From NCBI GenBank assembly GCA_001801055.1, contig MGWP01000034.1:1-46748 (forward strand): DNA of 46,748 bases. The letters are read 5' to 3'. This stretch comes from Gallionellales bacterium GWA2_55_18 (lineage in GTDB: Bacteria; Pseudomonadota; Gammaproteobacteria; Burkholderiales; Gallionellaceae). The notes under the pieces were generated by a model that saw nothing but the letters and a program-made list of their open reading frames with translations, made no database searches and had not been told where the DNA came from. The position numbers and the translations under genes were made by a program. Shown here piece after piece: positions 38,166 through 46,748 of the stretch (position 1 is the first letter of the stretch; the number at the start of each line of letters is the position of its first letter).

Positions 38166-38513
38166 ATGACAGACTGTATTTTTTGCAAAATCGCACACGG
38201 CGAAATCCCTTGCCGTAAGCTGTACGAAGACGGCGAGATGCTGGCGTTTCACGACATCAACCCGGTCGCGCCAGTGCACTTTATGCTGATCCCAAAGCTG
38301 CACCTGGCTTCGCTGGCGGAAGCCGAAGATGCGCATGCAGCCTTGCTCGGCAGGATGCTGGTATTGTCTCCCAGACTGGCGCGCGAGCAGGGGCTGGAAA
38401 ACGGTTTTCGCACCGTGATCAACACCGGCAAGGGTGGCGGCCAGGAAGTATTTCATTTGCATATTCACATTATCGGCGGCGGCAACATTCCGCCCATGGT
38501 GCGGCGCAGCTAG
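38166..38513 (+). CDS. HIT-family nucleotide-binding protein
   Basis: 115 aa; MTDCIFCKIAHGEIPC, EVFHLHIHIIGG. Confidence 0.94.
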   Translation: MTDCIFCKIAHGEIPCRKLYEDGEMLAFHDINPVAPVHFMLIPKLHLASLAEAEDAHAALLGRMLVLSPRLAREQGLENGFRTVINTGKGGGQEVFHLHIHIIGGGNIPPMVRRS

Positions 38514-38540
38514 CCGTTAACTTTTCCGGGAGATACCGAC

Positions 38541-38771
38541 ATGGGTTCATTTAGCATCTGGCATTGGCTGATCGTATTGCTGGTCGTCATATTGATATTC
38601 GGCACCAAGAAGCTGCGCAACATGGGCAGCGACTTGGGCGGCGCAGTGAAAAATTTCAAGGAAGGCGTGCGCGACGATGAGCCCAAGCCGGCCCAGCAGG
38701 AGGTGCAGGTCATCGAGGGCGAAGTAACATCAAAAACGCAGACGAAAGATAAATCGAACACGCATGTTTGA
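38541..38771 (+). CDS. tatA: Sec-independent translocase TatA
   Basis: [43 protein letters not shown]. Confidence 0.95.
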   Translation: MGSFSIWHWLIVLLVVILIFGTKKLRNMGSDLGGAVKNFKEGVRDDEPKPAQQEVQVIEGEVTSKTQTKDKSNTHV

Positions 38772-39120
38772 CATCGCTTTCTCCGAGTTGATGGTCATAA
38801 TGCTGGTGGCGCTGGTCGTCATCGGCCCCGAGCGGTTGCCGAAAGTGGCGCGCACAATGGGAAATTTGTGGGGGCGCATGCAGCGCTACGTGCAAAGTGT
38901 CAAAAGCGACATTGCGAACGATATGGCCATCGAAGAAGCAAAACAATTGCGCAGCAGTATCAGCAAGGAGATCACCGCTATCGAGCAAGCCACGCTGAAA
39001 GCACGTATGGAGATTGAACAGAAAGTCCTGGATGCGCAGATGGGCAGATCGCACGATGCGCCAGACGAACAAAATCCGCCCGTTAAACAACCCTCCATTA
39101 CGCCAGGCAAGCCAGTTTGA
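38764..39120 (+). CDS. tatB: Sec-independent translocase TatB
   Basis: [33 protein letters not shown]. Confidence 0.95.
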   Translation: MFDIAFSELMVIMLVALVVIGPERLPKVARTMGNLWGRMQRYVQSVKSDIANDMAIEEAKQLRSSISKEITAIEQATLKARMEIEQKVLDAQMGRSHDAPDEQNPPVKQPSITPGKPV

Positions 39121-39854
39121 TGGGTATTAGTGAAAGCTTCATCGCGCACCTGATCGAATTGCGCACCCGTTTACTGAAAATCACAGTGGCCTTGCTGTTG
39201 GTGTTCATCTGCCTGTTCCCGTGGGCATCCGACCTCTATGCCATGCTGGCGCAACCGATGCTGGCCAAGCTGCCCAAAGGCGGGCAGATGATCGCCACCG
39301 ATGTCACCACGCCGTTCTTCGTGCCGCTCAAAGTCGCGATGATGGCCGCATTGCTGGTCGCGCTACCCTACATCCTCTACCAAACATGGCGCTTTGTCGC
39401 GCCCGGATTGTATGAGCATGAGAGGCGCCTGGTTGTGCCGCTCATCGTCGCCAGCACCCTGCTATTTTTTTGCGGCATGGCATTCGCCTACTTCGCGGTG
39501 TTCCCCGTGGTATTCGGTTTCATCACCGCATCCGCGCCACAGGGTGTGGCCGTGATGACCGATATCGACAAATATTTAAGCTTCGTACTCGGCATGTTCC
39601 TGGCGTTTGGCTTTACTTTCCAGGTGCCGGTGGCGGTCGTGCTGCTGGTGCGTATGGGTGCCGTCAGTGTTGAAAAGCTGAGGGATATCCGTTCCTATGT
39701 GATCGTCGGTGCATTCATTCTCGGCGCGATCTTCACCCCGCCGGACGTAGTATCGCAATTCATGCTGGCGATACCGTTGTGGTTGCTGTATGAAGCGGGC
39801 ATCGTGGTGGCAAGCTGGATGAAACCCGGAGAGCAAGCTGCAAAATCACTGTAG
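39117..39854 (+). CDS. tatC: Sec-independent translocase TatC
   Basis: 245 aa, six TM segments; FIAHLIELRTRLLK. Confidence 0.96.
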   Translation: MMGISESFIAHLIELRTRLLKITVALLLVFICLFPWASDLYAMLAQPMLAKLPKGGQMIATDVTTPFFVPLKVAMMAALLVALPYILYQTWRFVAPGLYEHERRLVVPLIVASTLLFFCGMAFAYFAVFPVVFGFITASAPQGVAVMTDIDKYLSFVLGMFLAFGFTFQVPVAVVLLVRMGAVSVEKLRDIRSYVIVGAFILGAIFTPPDVVSQFMLAIPLWLLYEAGIVVASWMKPGEQAAKSL

Positions 39855-39922
39855 GGGCGCGATTCATCGCGCCCTGAATTATTCATGCACCAAAAGAAGG
39901 GCGCGATAAATCTCGCCCCTAC
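39851..39922. repeat. 24-bp inverted repeat between convergent tatC and deg gene
   Basis: GTAGGGGCGCGATTCATCGCGCCC (39851-39874) versus GGGCGCGATAAATCTCGCCCCTAC (39899-39922): 22/24 complementary. Confidence 0.85.
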
Positions 39923-39939
39923 GGTATTTCCAGATCAAT

Positions 39940-41115
39940 TTACTGCGCCCTCGGTTTCGGGCGTTTGCCGATTTTCACTTGCGCCACCATTTCCGTGCCG
40001 TTGCGCATCATCTTGATAGACACGAGCTTGCCGGGCATCAGGTTGGCAACGGTTTCCAGCATGGTGTTCCAATTATTGATGGCCTTGCCATCGATCGATA
40101 CCAGAATGTCGCCCGGCTTGATCCCGGCTTGATCGGAGGGGCTATTGCGCACCACCTCGGTGATCAATACACCCTTGGTGTCGCCGAGCCTGAAGGATTC
40201 AGCCAGCTCCGGAGTAAGCTCCTGCACGCCCGCCCCGATCCAGCCGCGCGTCACGGAGCCACTCTGGATGATTTGCTCCATGGTCTTTTTTGCAGTGCTG
40301 GCGGGAATGGCGAAACCGATGCCGAGCGAACCGCCGTTCGGCGAATAAATCGCGCTGTTGATGCCGATCAGGTTGCCGCTCACGTCCACCAATGCGCCGC
40401 CGGAATTGCCCGGATTGATTGCCGCATCAGTCTGAATGAAGCTCTCGAAAGTGCTCAACCCCAGATGATCACGCTTCAACGCGCTGATAATGCCCATGGT
40501 GACAGTCTGCCCCACGCCAAACGGGTTACCGATGGCGAGTACCATATCGCCAATTTGTGCCCGCTCCGGGTGTCCAAACGTGATGGCGGGCAGCTTGCCT
40601 GGCAATCCAATCTTGATTACGGCGAGATCAGTCTCGGGATCGGTGCCGATGACATGCGCCTTGGCCTTGCGACCATCCGCCAGCGCGACTTCGATCTGGT
40701 CGGCTGCTTCCACCACATGATGGTTGGTGAGAATGTAGCCGTCCGGGCTGACAATCACGCCCGAGCCAAGACTGGAGTTATTTTGCGGCTCAAGATCGCC
40801 CGGATCGCCGAAGAAAAAACGGAAGCGCGGATCATCCATGAAGGGATGGATCGGGGTCTTGGTGACGGTGCTGGTAAAGATGTTTACCACGCTGGGCATG
40901 GCTTTTTTCGCGGCGGCGCTTAACCCTGCAACCGGGGTTTTGTTTTCCGCTTCCTGTGGCACGCTCTCAAGCAACGTGACCACCCCGTTACGCGCCGCGC
41001 TCGGCAGCAGCTCCGGTTTGAGGGTCTGGATAATAAACAGCAGCGCCAGCGCGATGGTGACGGCTTGGGTAAATAAAAGCCAATGTTTACGCATGGTATG
41101 ATTAACTTGTTCCAA
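39940..41115 (-). CDS. Membrane-anchored trypsin-like serine protease with PDZ (DegS/DegQ/Do family)
   Basis: 391 aa; N-terminal TM, GSGVIVSPDGYILTNHHVV, TDAAINPGNSGGAL, PDZ. Confidence 0.93.
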   Translation of the reverse strand: MEQVNHTMRKHWLLFTQAVTIALALLFIIQTLKPELLPSAARNGVVTLLESVPQEAENKTPVAGLSAAAKKAMPSVVNIFTSTVTKTPIHPFMDDPRFRFFFGDPGDLEPQNNSSLGSGVIVSPDGYILTNHHVVEAADQIEVALADGRKAKAHVIGTDPETDLAVIKIGLPGKLPAITFGHPERAQIGDMVLAIGNPFGVGQTVTMGIISALKRDHLGLSTFESFIQTDAAINPGNSGGALVDVSGNLIGINSAIYSPNGGSLGIGFAIPASTAKKTMEQIIQSGSVTRGWIGAGVQELTPELAESFRLGDTKGVLITEVVRNSPSDQAGIKPGDILVSIDGKAINNWNTMLETVANLMPGKLVSIKMMRNGTEMVAQVKIGKRPKPRAQ

Positions 41116-41248
41116 ATTGCGTTAACAACAATAATAATTTCGTAGGGTAGGTTCCACGCACCGTTGCCAACTGGTGCGTGGAGCGCACCCACATGTGTTC
41201 TGTTTCAATTGCGATTTGAAATTATATGCTTCGAAATAAAGGAAACCC

Positions 41249-41995
41249 ATGTTGCTCAATGAATTGCGCGATTATAACGTAAGCCTGTTGCAAACCGGCA
41301 TGTTCAAGGACTACTGCCCGAATGGCGTGCAGGTGGAAGGCCGCGCCGAAGTGCGGCGCATCGCCACCGGCGTGACAGCTTCGCAGCAGGTTCTGGATGC
41401 TGCTATCGCATGGGGCGCGGACGCGGTGCTGGTGCATCACGGCTATTTCTGGCGCGGCGAAGATGCCGCGATCACCGGTATCAAGAAGCGCCGCATCGCC
41501 GAGTTGCTGCGCCATGACGTAAGCCTGCTAACCTATCACCTGCCGCTCGACGCGCATCCCGAACTGGGTAACAACGCGCGGCTCGGCAAACTATTGGGAT
41601 TGATCGAACAAGGCCGGTTCGGCGAACAGAACATCGCCTGCATCGGTGAGCTGGAGCATCCCCAGACACTCGCCCAATTCGCCGCCTGGATCGGGGGCAG
41701 GTTGCAGCGCGTTCCGCAGACCATTGGAGATAACGCCAAGAATATCCGCAAGGTGGCGTGGTGTAGCGGCGGAGCACAGGGCTATTTTGAAGCCGCCATC
41801 ACACAGGGTGCGGATGCCTTTGTCACCGGAGAGATTTCCGAGCAGAATTTCCATCTCGCCAATGAAAGCGGCGTAGCCTTCATCGCCGCCGGACACCATG
41901 CCACCGAGCGGCATGGCATTCGGGCGTTGGGGGAACATTTGGCAGCGCATTTTGGTTTGGAACACAGGTTTTTCGACCAAGACAATCCTGTCTAG
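41249..41995 (+). CDS. Nif3-like dinuclear metal centre protein (YbgI family)
   Basis: 248 aa; FKDYCPNGVQVEG, VLVHHGYFWRGE, HHATERHGIRALGEHL. Confidence 0.93.
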   Translation: MLLNELRDYNVSLLQTGMFKDYCPNGVQVEGRAEVRRIATGVTASQQVLDAAIAWGADAVLVHHGYFWRGEDAAITGIKKRRIAELLRHDVSLLTYHLPLDAHPELGNNARLGKLLGLIEQGRFGEQNIACIGELEHPQTLAQFAAWIGGRLQRVPQTIGDNAKNIRKVAWCSGGAQGYFEAAITQGADAFVTGEISEQNFHLANESGVAFIAAGHHATERHGIRALGEHLAAHFGLEHRFFDQDNPV

Positions 41996-42242
41996 TCACA
42001 CAATCAAATGTGCAGATAAAATTCCCGATTACCGTATACCGTGCGGGCCGGATAACCTTTCTCCCGCCTGCGTGAGAAGGGCGGTCGCCCCCTCCACCTT
42101 CGAGGCAGTATTGGGTGGGGGTTAGCGCGGGAACGACAGCTCAATGCCATGGACACTTGAATTTTGTCCAATATTTTACAAACGAGCAAGGCGTGGCACC
42201 ACCTGTTGCTACAATCCACATTGACATCTGCCTGCGGCTTGC

Positions 42243-43214
42243 TTAGGAAAATATGCCAGAAGAATGATGCTGTACCCTATACCAGTCTGCCGTTGCCTGC
42301 AGACCCTGCTGCAAGGTGAAACTCGGCTTCCAACCCAGGTCCCTTTGAATAAAATCGCCATTGACGCACAACGATCCCACTACACGCTCCGCCGATTCGA
42401 ACTTGCCCAACAATTTGCTCAAACCGCGTAATAATCCTATGGGCACAGGAAACAGTCTGGCAGGCTTTCCCAATGCTATACCCATCCGCCGTGCCAATTC
42501 GGAACTTGAAATATCTTCGCCATCACATACCAAATAAGTTTTTCCAGCAGCGGCAGAATGACTCGCGCAGACAATCAAGGCATCCACCAGATTACCCAAA
42601 TAAATCAGGCTGCGTTTGTTGCGCACACATGCCAACGGCAGAGGAGTGCCTTTACCGACCGCCGCCAACAACCTGATGAAATTTCCCTTCACACCGGGGC
42701 CATATACTAGCGGCGAGCGTACGATTACAACCTCCAGGCCTGTTTCATGCGCAATACGCTGCAATGCTTGCTCGGCTTGCCATTTCGAGATGGCATAGGC
42801 ATCCTGCGGGTTGGGTTTATCAGATTCGATAAAGGGTCGAGTTTCGGTAGTTTGTTCACCGTTCACCTTGATCGAACTTACATAGACAAGCCGCTTCACC
42901 CCGTTTGCCGCCGCCTGACGAGCCAAGTTGGCTGTACCCTGCATATTAACTTTCAGGAATTCCGCCAGCGGGTCAGTGGCATCATCTTTCATCACATGCA
43001 CACGTGCGGCGAGATGAATTACCACATCCACATCGCATAGCGCCTCTGCCCATTTTGTTTTGCCATCAATTGCACCAACTACCACCATTTCTATATTGTC
43101 GATTGGCGGGTGAGCCGAACGCACAGCCACATGGACAGATTGGCCTTGCCGAAGCAACTCGGCGCAAAGGTATTGGCCAACAAAACCGTTGGCTCCGGTA
43201 ACCAAAATTTTCAT
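42243..43214 (-). CDS. NAD-dependent epimerase/dehydratase (extended SDR)
   Basis: 323 aa; MKILVTGANGFVGQYLCAELL, DVVIHLAARVHVM, YAISKWQAE. Confidence 0.9.
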   Translation of the reverse strand: MKILVTGANGFVGQYLCAELLRQGQSVHVAVRSAHPPIDNIEMVVVGAIDGKTKWAEALCDVDVVIHLAARVHVMKDDATDPLAEFLKVNMQGTANLARQAAANGVKRLVYVSSIKVNGEQTTETRPFIESDKPNPQDAYAISKWQAEQALQRIAHETGLEVVIVRSPLVYGPGVKGNFIRLLAAVGKGTPLPLACVRNKRSLIYLGNLVDALIVCASHSAAAGKTYLVCDGEDISSSELARRMGIALGKPARLFPVPIGLLRGLSKLLGKFESAERVVGSLCVNGDFIQRDLGWKPSFTLQQGLQATADWYRVQHHSSGIFS

Positions 43215-43319
43215 GTTTATAGATGTGTCCCTACTGAATTACCCATACATGGGCGCCCACTGTTTTGCCGAGCTTTCAATCGATGATTTTGAGAAAGTTT
43301 AAGATTGCGGCCTTACATC

Positions 43320-43590
43320 CAGACTTTATCCAAAACAATCCATTAACGCCGTCATTCCCTGTCCCCCGCCTTCGCGAGGGTGACAGGGAATGACGAGTTT
43401 TTGGCCTAATGGGCAATCCGGGTTTAATGCGCAGCACATACCTGTAGATAAACAAAAAAGCAGCTTAATCTCGGATTGTCCATTAGCATTTGAGGCATTG
43501 GTAAATCAAGAGGTTGTAGGTCTGGTTTTAACCAGACTTGTCGGGCTGAAGCCCGACTTACGAGCTAATGGATAATTTGGGTTAATAGCT
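43320..43590. repeat. Composite intergenic repeat cluster
   Basis: Perfect 14-bp inverted repeat CGTCATTCCCTGTC/GACAGGGAATGACG (43350-43395); repeated CTAATGGRCAATCCGGGTTTAATG-like modules at ~43331(-), 43405(+), 43470(-), 43564(+); hairpins GTCTGGTTTTAACCAGAC and GTCGGGCTGAAGCCCGAC. Confidence 0.75.
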
Positions 43591-43627
43591 TGTACTCCAA
43601 CCTGCTTCGGCGGATCGTACTGGAATT

Positions 43628-44050
43628 TTATTTTACAATCTTCAGGTTGGGTTTGTGCGGCTTGGGTTTACGCGCCTCATCGCTATTATTGGTAGGGTGC
43701 GGTTGTTGCGGGTCGCTGCCCTGAAACACCAAACCTTGTCCGGTTTCCTTGGCAAAGATGCCGATAACCGCCGCAACAGGCACCATTAAATCGAACGGCG
43801 AACCGCCGAAGCGACCGTTACAGGTGATCATCTCGTTGCCCATCTCAAGGTTGCGCACCGCGCCTGCGCTGAGGTTCAGGACGATCTCCCCGTCCTTCAC
43901 ATAAGCCTGCGGCACCTCGGTTTGCCCGTCGACACGGACGGCCAGATAGGGAGTCAAACCGCTGTCCACGCACCATTCGTAAATCGCGCGAATCAGGTAA
44001 GGCCGCGTAGACAGATCGCTCATTCCAACCTCATTGCGAAAGTCAAACAA
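43628..44050 (-). CDS. sspB: ClpXP protease specificity-enhancing factor SspB
   Basis: 140 aa; RPYLIRAIYEWCVDSGLTPYLAVRVDG, LNLSAGAVRNLEMGNEMITCNGRFGG. Confidence 0.93.
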   Translation of the reverse strand: MFDFRNEVGMSDLSTRPYLIRAIYEWCVDSGLTPYLAVRVDGQTEVPQAYVKDGEIVLNLSAGAVRNLEMGNEMITCNGRFGGSPFDLMVPVAAVIGIFAKETGQGLVFQGSDPQQPHPTNNSDEARKPKPHKPNLKIVK

Positions 44051-44169
44051 GCCTGTCCTGAGTACAGTCGAAGGTGCAGCGGCGAACGAGCGACGCTGTC
44101 AGTACGGTTAATACGGCAATGAGCAAGTGGGGAAGCCAACGCAGTTTCACCGGTGAAATGCGGTTGGGA

Positions 44170-44766
44170 TCATTTGCGCATTGCCCGCTCGGAAGGCGTC
44201 AATGCATCAATGAAGCCCTGCCGAGAAAACATACGCTCGGCATATTTCATCATTGGCGCTGCATCCTTGCCCATCTGGATGCCGTAATGGTCGAGCCGCC
44301 ACAGCAGGGGCGCAATCGCCACGTCCAGCATAGAAAATTCATCGCCTAGCAAAAACTTCTGCTTGGTCAATATCTGCGCAAGCTGGGTCAAGTTGTCGCG
44401 GATCACGGTGCGCGCCTTGTCGGCAGCTTTCCCGCCCTGCTCTATTACACCGACCTTGCTGTAGAGTTCCTGTTCGAAGCGATGCAGGAACAGCCGGGCG
44501 CGCCCGCGCATGACCGGGTCCGGCGGCATCAACTGTGGATGTGGAAAGCGCTCGTCAATGTACTCGTTGATGATGTTGGCTTCATACAGAATCAGGTCGC
44601 GCTCGACCAGGGTCGGCACCTTGTTGTACGGGTTTATCACCGCGATGTCTTCGGCGCGGTTGGCCATGTCAACATCGATCACTTCAAAGTCCATGCCCTT
44701 TTCGTATAGCACGATCCGGCAACGGTGGGAATATGGGCATGTGGTGCCCGAATAAAGTCGCATCAT
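44170..44766 (-). CDS. sspA: Stringent starvation protein A (GST fold)
   Basis: 198 aa; MMRLYSGTTCPYSHRCRIVLYEKGMDFEVIDVDMANRAEDI, NEYIDERFPHPQLMPPDP. Confidence 0.94.
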   Translation of the reverse strand: MMRLYSGTTCPYSHRCRIVLYEKGMDFEVIDVDMANRAEDIAVINPYNKVPTLVERDLILYEANIINEYIDERFPHPQLMPPDPVMRGRARLFLHRFEQELYSKVGVIEQGGKAADKARTVIRDNLTQLAQILTKQKFLLGDEFSMLDVAIAPLLWRLDHYGIQMGKDAAPMMKYAERMFSRQGFIDALTPSERAMRK

Positions 44767-45021
44767 AAAAATATCCTGCCATCAAAAAGAAACGCTAAAA
44801 CAAAAAACCAAAAGGCGAGACGGCCAATCTCATTCATACTGGCTCCCATTCATAATGGCAACTGGCAAAACAGCCGAGAAACTAACACAAATGACATATG
44901 GAATTCAACTTAATATTGCCCAAACCCATGTGCCACGCCACTTGGCGGGTATAATTGCCCTGCAAGGCATGTATTGCGGTATATCTGTGAGATATTTGAT
45001 GAGCCAACACCCCGAAAACCC

Positions 45022-45612
45022 ATGCTGCCGATGAAGCAAACCATCAGAAAAAATATTCTTGCGCTGCGCGAGCAGCTTTCGCCGGACGCGCGCGCCGCGT
45101 ACAGTGCGGCGATCAGCGCGCGCTTATTGCGGCTGCCCGAGTACCGGCAAGCCGAGACGGTGCTGGGTTATATGAATTTCGGCGCGGAGTTTGCCAGCGA
45201 GCTTTGGGCCGGGCAAGTATTGGCGGAAGGCAAACGCCTAGTTTTGCCTAAGGTGAACCATCACACCAACCGGCTCGACCTGTATCTGGTGGAAGATATG
45301 GAAAACCAGTTGGCGGCTGGGCTGTGGGGAATACGCGAGCCGATAACCGAACTCTGCGAGCGGATGGGCAGGTTAAATGGGGTAGAATTCGCCCTGTTAC
45401 CCGGCGTGGCATTTGCCCGCGACGGCGCGCGGTTGGGCTACGGCAAGGGCTTTTATGACCGGTTGCTGGCACAGATGACACACCGGCCCGCGCTGGTAGC
45501 CGCAGCCTTCGCCCTGCAAATCGTAGAGCAAATTCCACAGGAAGCAACCGACATAAAAGTTGAATGGATTGTTACCGAACAAGAGACGATTACCTGTTCA
45601 ATGTTGCGCTAA
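45022..45612 (+). CDS. 5-formyltetrahydrofolate cyclo-ligase
   Basis: LLPGVAFARDGARLGYGKGFYDRLLA motif; start at ATG 45022 or 45031. Confidence 0.92.
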   Translation: MLPMKQTIRKNILALREQLSPDARAAYSAAISARLLRLPEYRQAETVLGYMNFGAEFASELWAGQVLAEGKRLVLPKVNHHTNRLDLYLVEDMENQLAAGLWGIREPITELCERMGRLNGVEFALLPGVAFARDGARLGYGKGFYDRLLAQMTHRPALVAAAFALQIVEQIPQEATDIKVEWIVTEQETITCSMLR

Positions 45613-45626
45613 TGGGGGACGGAAAG

Positions 45627-46748
45627 ATGGCATCAAAACCTGATGACGACCCGCAGGAAACCCGGGAATGGCTGGATGCGCTCGAGTCGGTGCTGGAGAA
45701 TGAAGGCGCGGAGCGCGCCAATTTTCTGCTCGGGCAACTGATCGACAAGGCGCGCGGCTCCGGCGCGGGTGTGCCGTTCAGTGCGACCACGCCCTATTGC
45801 AACACCATCCCGCTGGACAAGGAACAACGCTCGGCAGGCAACCATGAGCTGGAACACCGCATCCGCGCCCTGACGCGCTGGAACGCGATGGCGCTGGTGC
45901 TGAATGCCAACCGCGAATCTCTGGAACTGGGCGGCCACATCGCCACATTCGCTTCGGCGGCGACCCTTTACGACGTCGCGTTCAATCATTTTTTACACGG
46001 CAAGACCGATACGCACGGCGGCGATCTGGTGTATTTCCAGGGGCACTCCTCACCCGGCATGTACGCGCGCGCGTTCCTCGATGGGCGGCTCAGCGAGGAG
46101 CAGATGCACAAATTCCGCCAGGAGTCCGAAGGTGGTGGCCTGTCGTCCTATCCGCACCCGTGGCTGATGCCGGATTTCTGGCAGTTCTCCACGGTGTCGA
46201 TGGGGCTGGGGCCGCTGATGGCGATCTATCAGGCGCGCTTCATGCGCTATCTGGAGCACCGCGGCATCGCGCAAACCGGCGCTCCCGCACCAGAGGGCTC
46301 CGCATCACCGTGTCGTGCCCGCAAGGTGTGGGCATTTCTCGGCGACGGCGAAACCGACGAGCCGGAATCGCTGGGTGCCATTTCGCTGGCGGGGCGCGAG
46401 CATCTCGACAACCTGATTTTCGTCGTAAACTGTAATTTACAACGCCTCGACGGCCCGGTGCGCGGCAACGGCAAGATCATCCAGGAACTGGAAGGGGTGT
46501 TTCGCGGCGCGGGCTGGAACGTCATCAAGGTGGTGTGGGGCCGACATTGGGACAGGCTGTTCGCCAAGGATAAAAACGGCCTGCTGCAACAGCGCATGCA
46601 GGAAGTGGTGGACGGCGAATACCAGACCTACAAGGCCAGGGACGGCGCGTATGCGCGCGAGCATTTCTTCGGCAAACACCCGGAGTTGCTGGAAATGGTG
46701 GCCGATATGTCCGACGATGAGCTGTGGCGGCTAAACCGCGGTGGCCAC
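45627..46748 (+). CDS. aceE: Pyruvate dehydrogenase E1 component, 5' part (runs off window)
   Basis: Open frame [40 protein letters not shown]...[19 protein letters not shown]...[17 protein letters not shown]; absent from the ORF track because it has no stop in the window. Confidence 0.95.
   Translation, partial: MASKPDDDPQETREWLDALESVLENEGAERANFLLGQLIDKARGSGAGVPFSATTPYCNTIPLDKEQRSAGNHELEHRIRALTRWNAMALVLNANRESLELGGHIATFASAATLYDVAFNHFLHGKTDTHGGDLVYFQGHSSPGMYARAFLDGRLSEEQMHKFRQESEGGGLSSYPHPWLMPDFWQFSTVSMGLGPLMAIYQARFMRYLEHRGIAQTGAPAPEGSASPCRARKVWAFLGDGETDEPESLGAISLAGREHLDNLIFVVNCNLQRLDGPVRGNGKIIQELEGVFRGAGWNVIKVVWGRHWDRLFAKDKNGLLQQRMQEVVDGEYQTYKARDGAYAREHFFGKHPELLEMVADMSDDELWRLNRGGH
46282..46317 (+). 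repeat. E element inside aceE (copy E5)
   Basis: CTCCCGCACCAGAGGGCTCCGCATCACCGTGTCGTG; encodes [11 protein letters not shown], same frame as in prlC. Confidence 0.82.

Noticed and set aside
39979-40923. 314-aa + ORF antisense to the Deg protease
   Set aside because: Shadow frame; - strand protein has full catalytic motifs.
43320-43590. CRISPR array suggested by repeated modules
   Set aside because: Modules are imperfect, alternate in orientation and lack regular spacers; no cas genes.
44940-45030. Possible 6S RNA upstream of the 5-FCL gene (TATAAT at 44950; GTATATCTGTGAGATATTTGATGAGCC resembles a 6S 5' end)
   Set aside because: The coding region starts ~50-60 nt later and no matching 3' closing strand or central bubble could be found; would need infernal with the 6S model to revisit.

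Overview
The window is a dense housekeeping stretch of a betaproteobacterial chromosome, probably Nitrosomonadales or Gallionellaceae-like (taxon inferred from gene content and protein character only). Gene order: gmk(3' end)-rpoZ-spoT | nucleotidyltransferase-like ORF - ponA/mrcA | pilMNOPQ-aroK-aroB-dgt | ampD-pilR-pilS-PP0621 | Orn/Arg/Lys decarboxylase | ubiV-ubiU-yhcC | xth - DUF4124/Grx - prlC | rpoH | two hypotheticals | sORF-hemN | metK | hisC-hisB-hisH-hisA-hisF-hisI-hisE-hit-tatABC | degS/degQ-like | nif3 | NAD-epimerase | sspB-sspA | 5-FCL - aceE(5' part). No tRNA, rRNA, CRISPR array or transposase gene was seen. The main non-routine signal is a set of short palindromic repeat families. 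They fill intergenic spaces and also appear inside coding genes as apparent in-frame inserts (prlC, aceE, hisH, possibly hisC, and the tail of a hypothetical). One family, here called E (~37-39 bp, CTCCCGCA...[central hairpin]...CGTGTCGGAG), occurs twice head-to-head in prlC, once in aceE (same frame, shared peptide PAPEGSA-PCR), and twice in the hisF-hisI gap. One of those two gap copies is split by two inverted REP-like arms (a REPIN-like doublet). Other points of interest are a CIRCE-like operator over the rpoH promoter, an unannotated 30-aa ORF coupled to hemN, a ~190-bp inverted repeat pair bracketing 24 kb, and an apparent loss or relocation of petABC next to sspAB.
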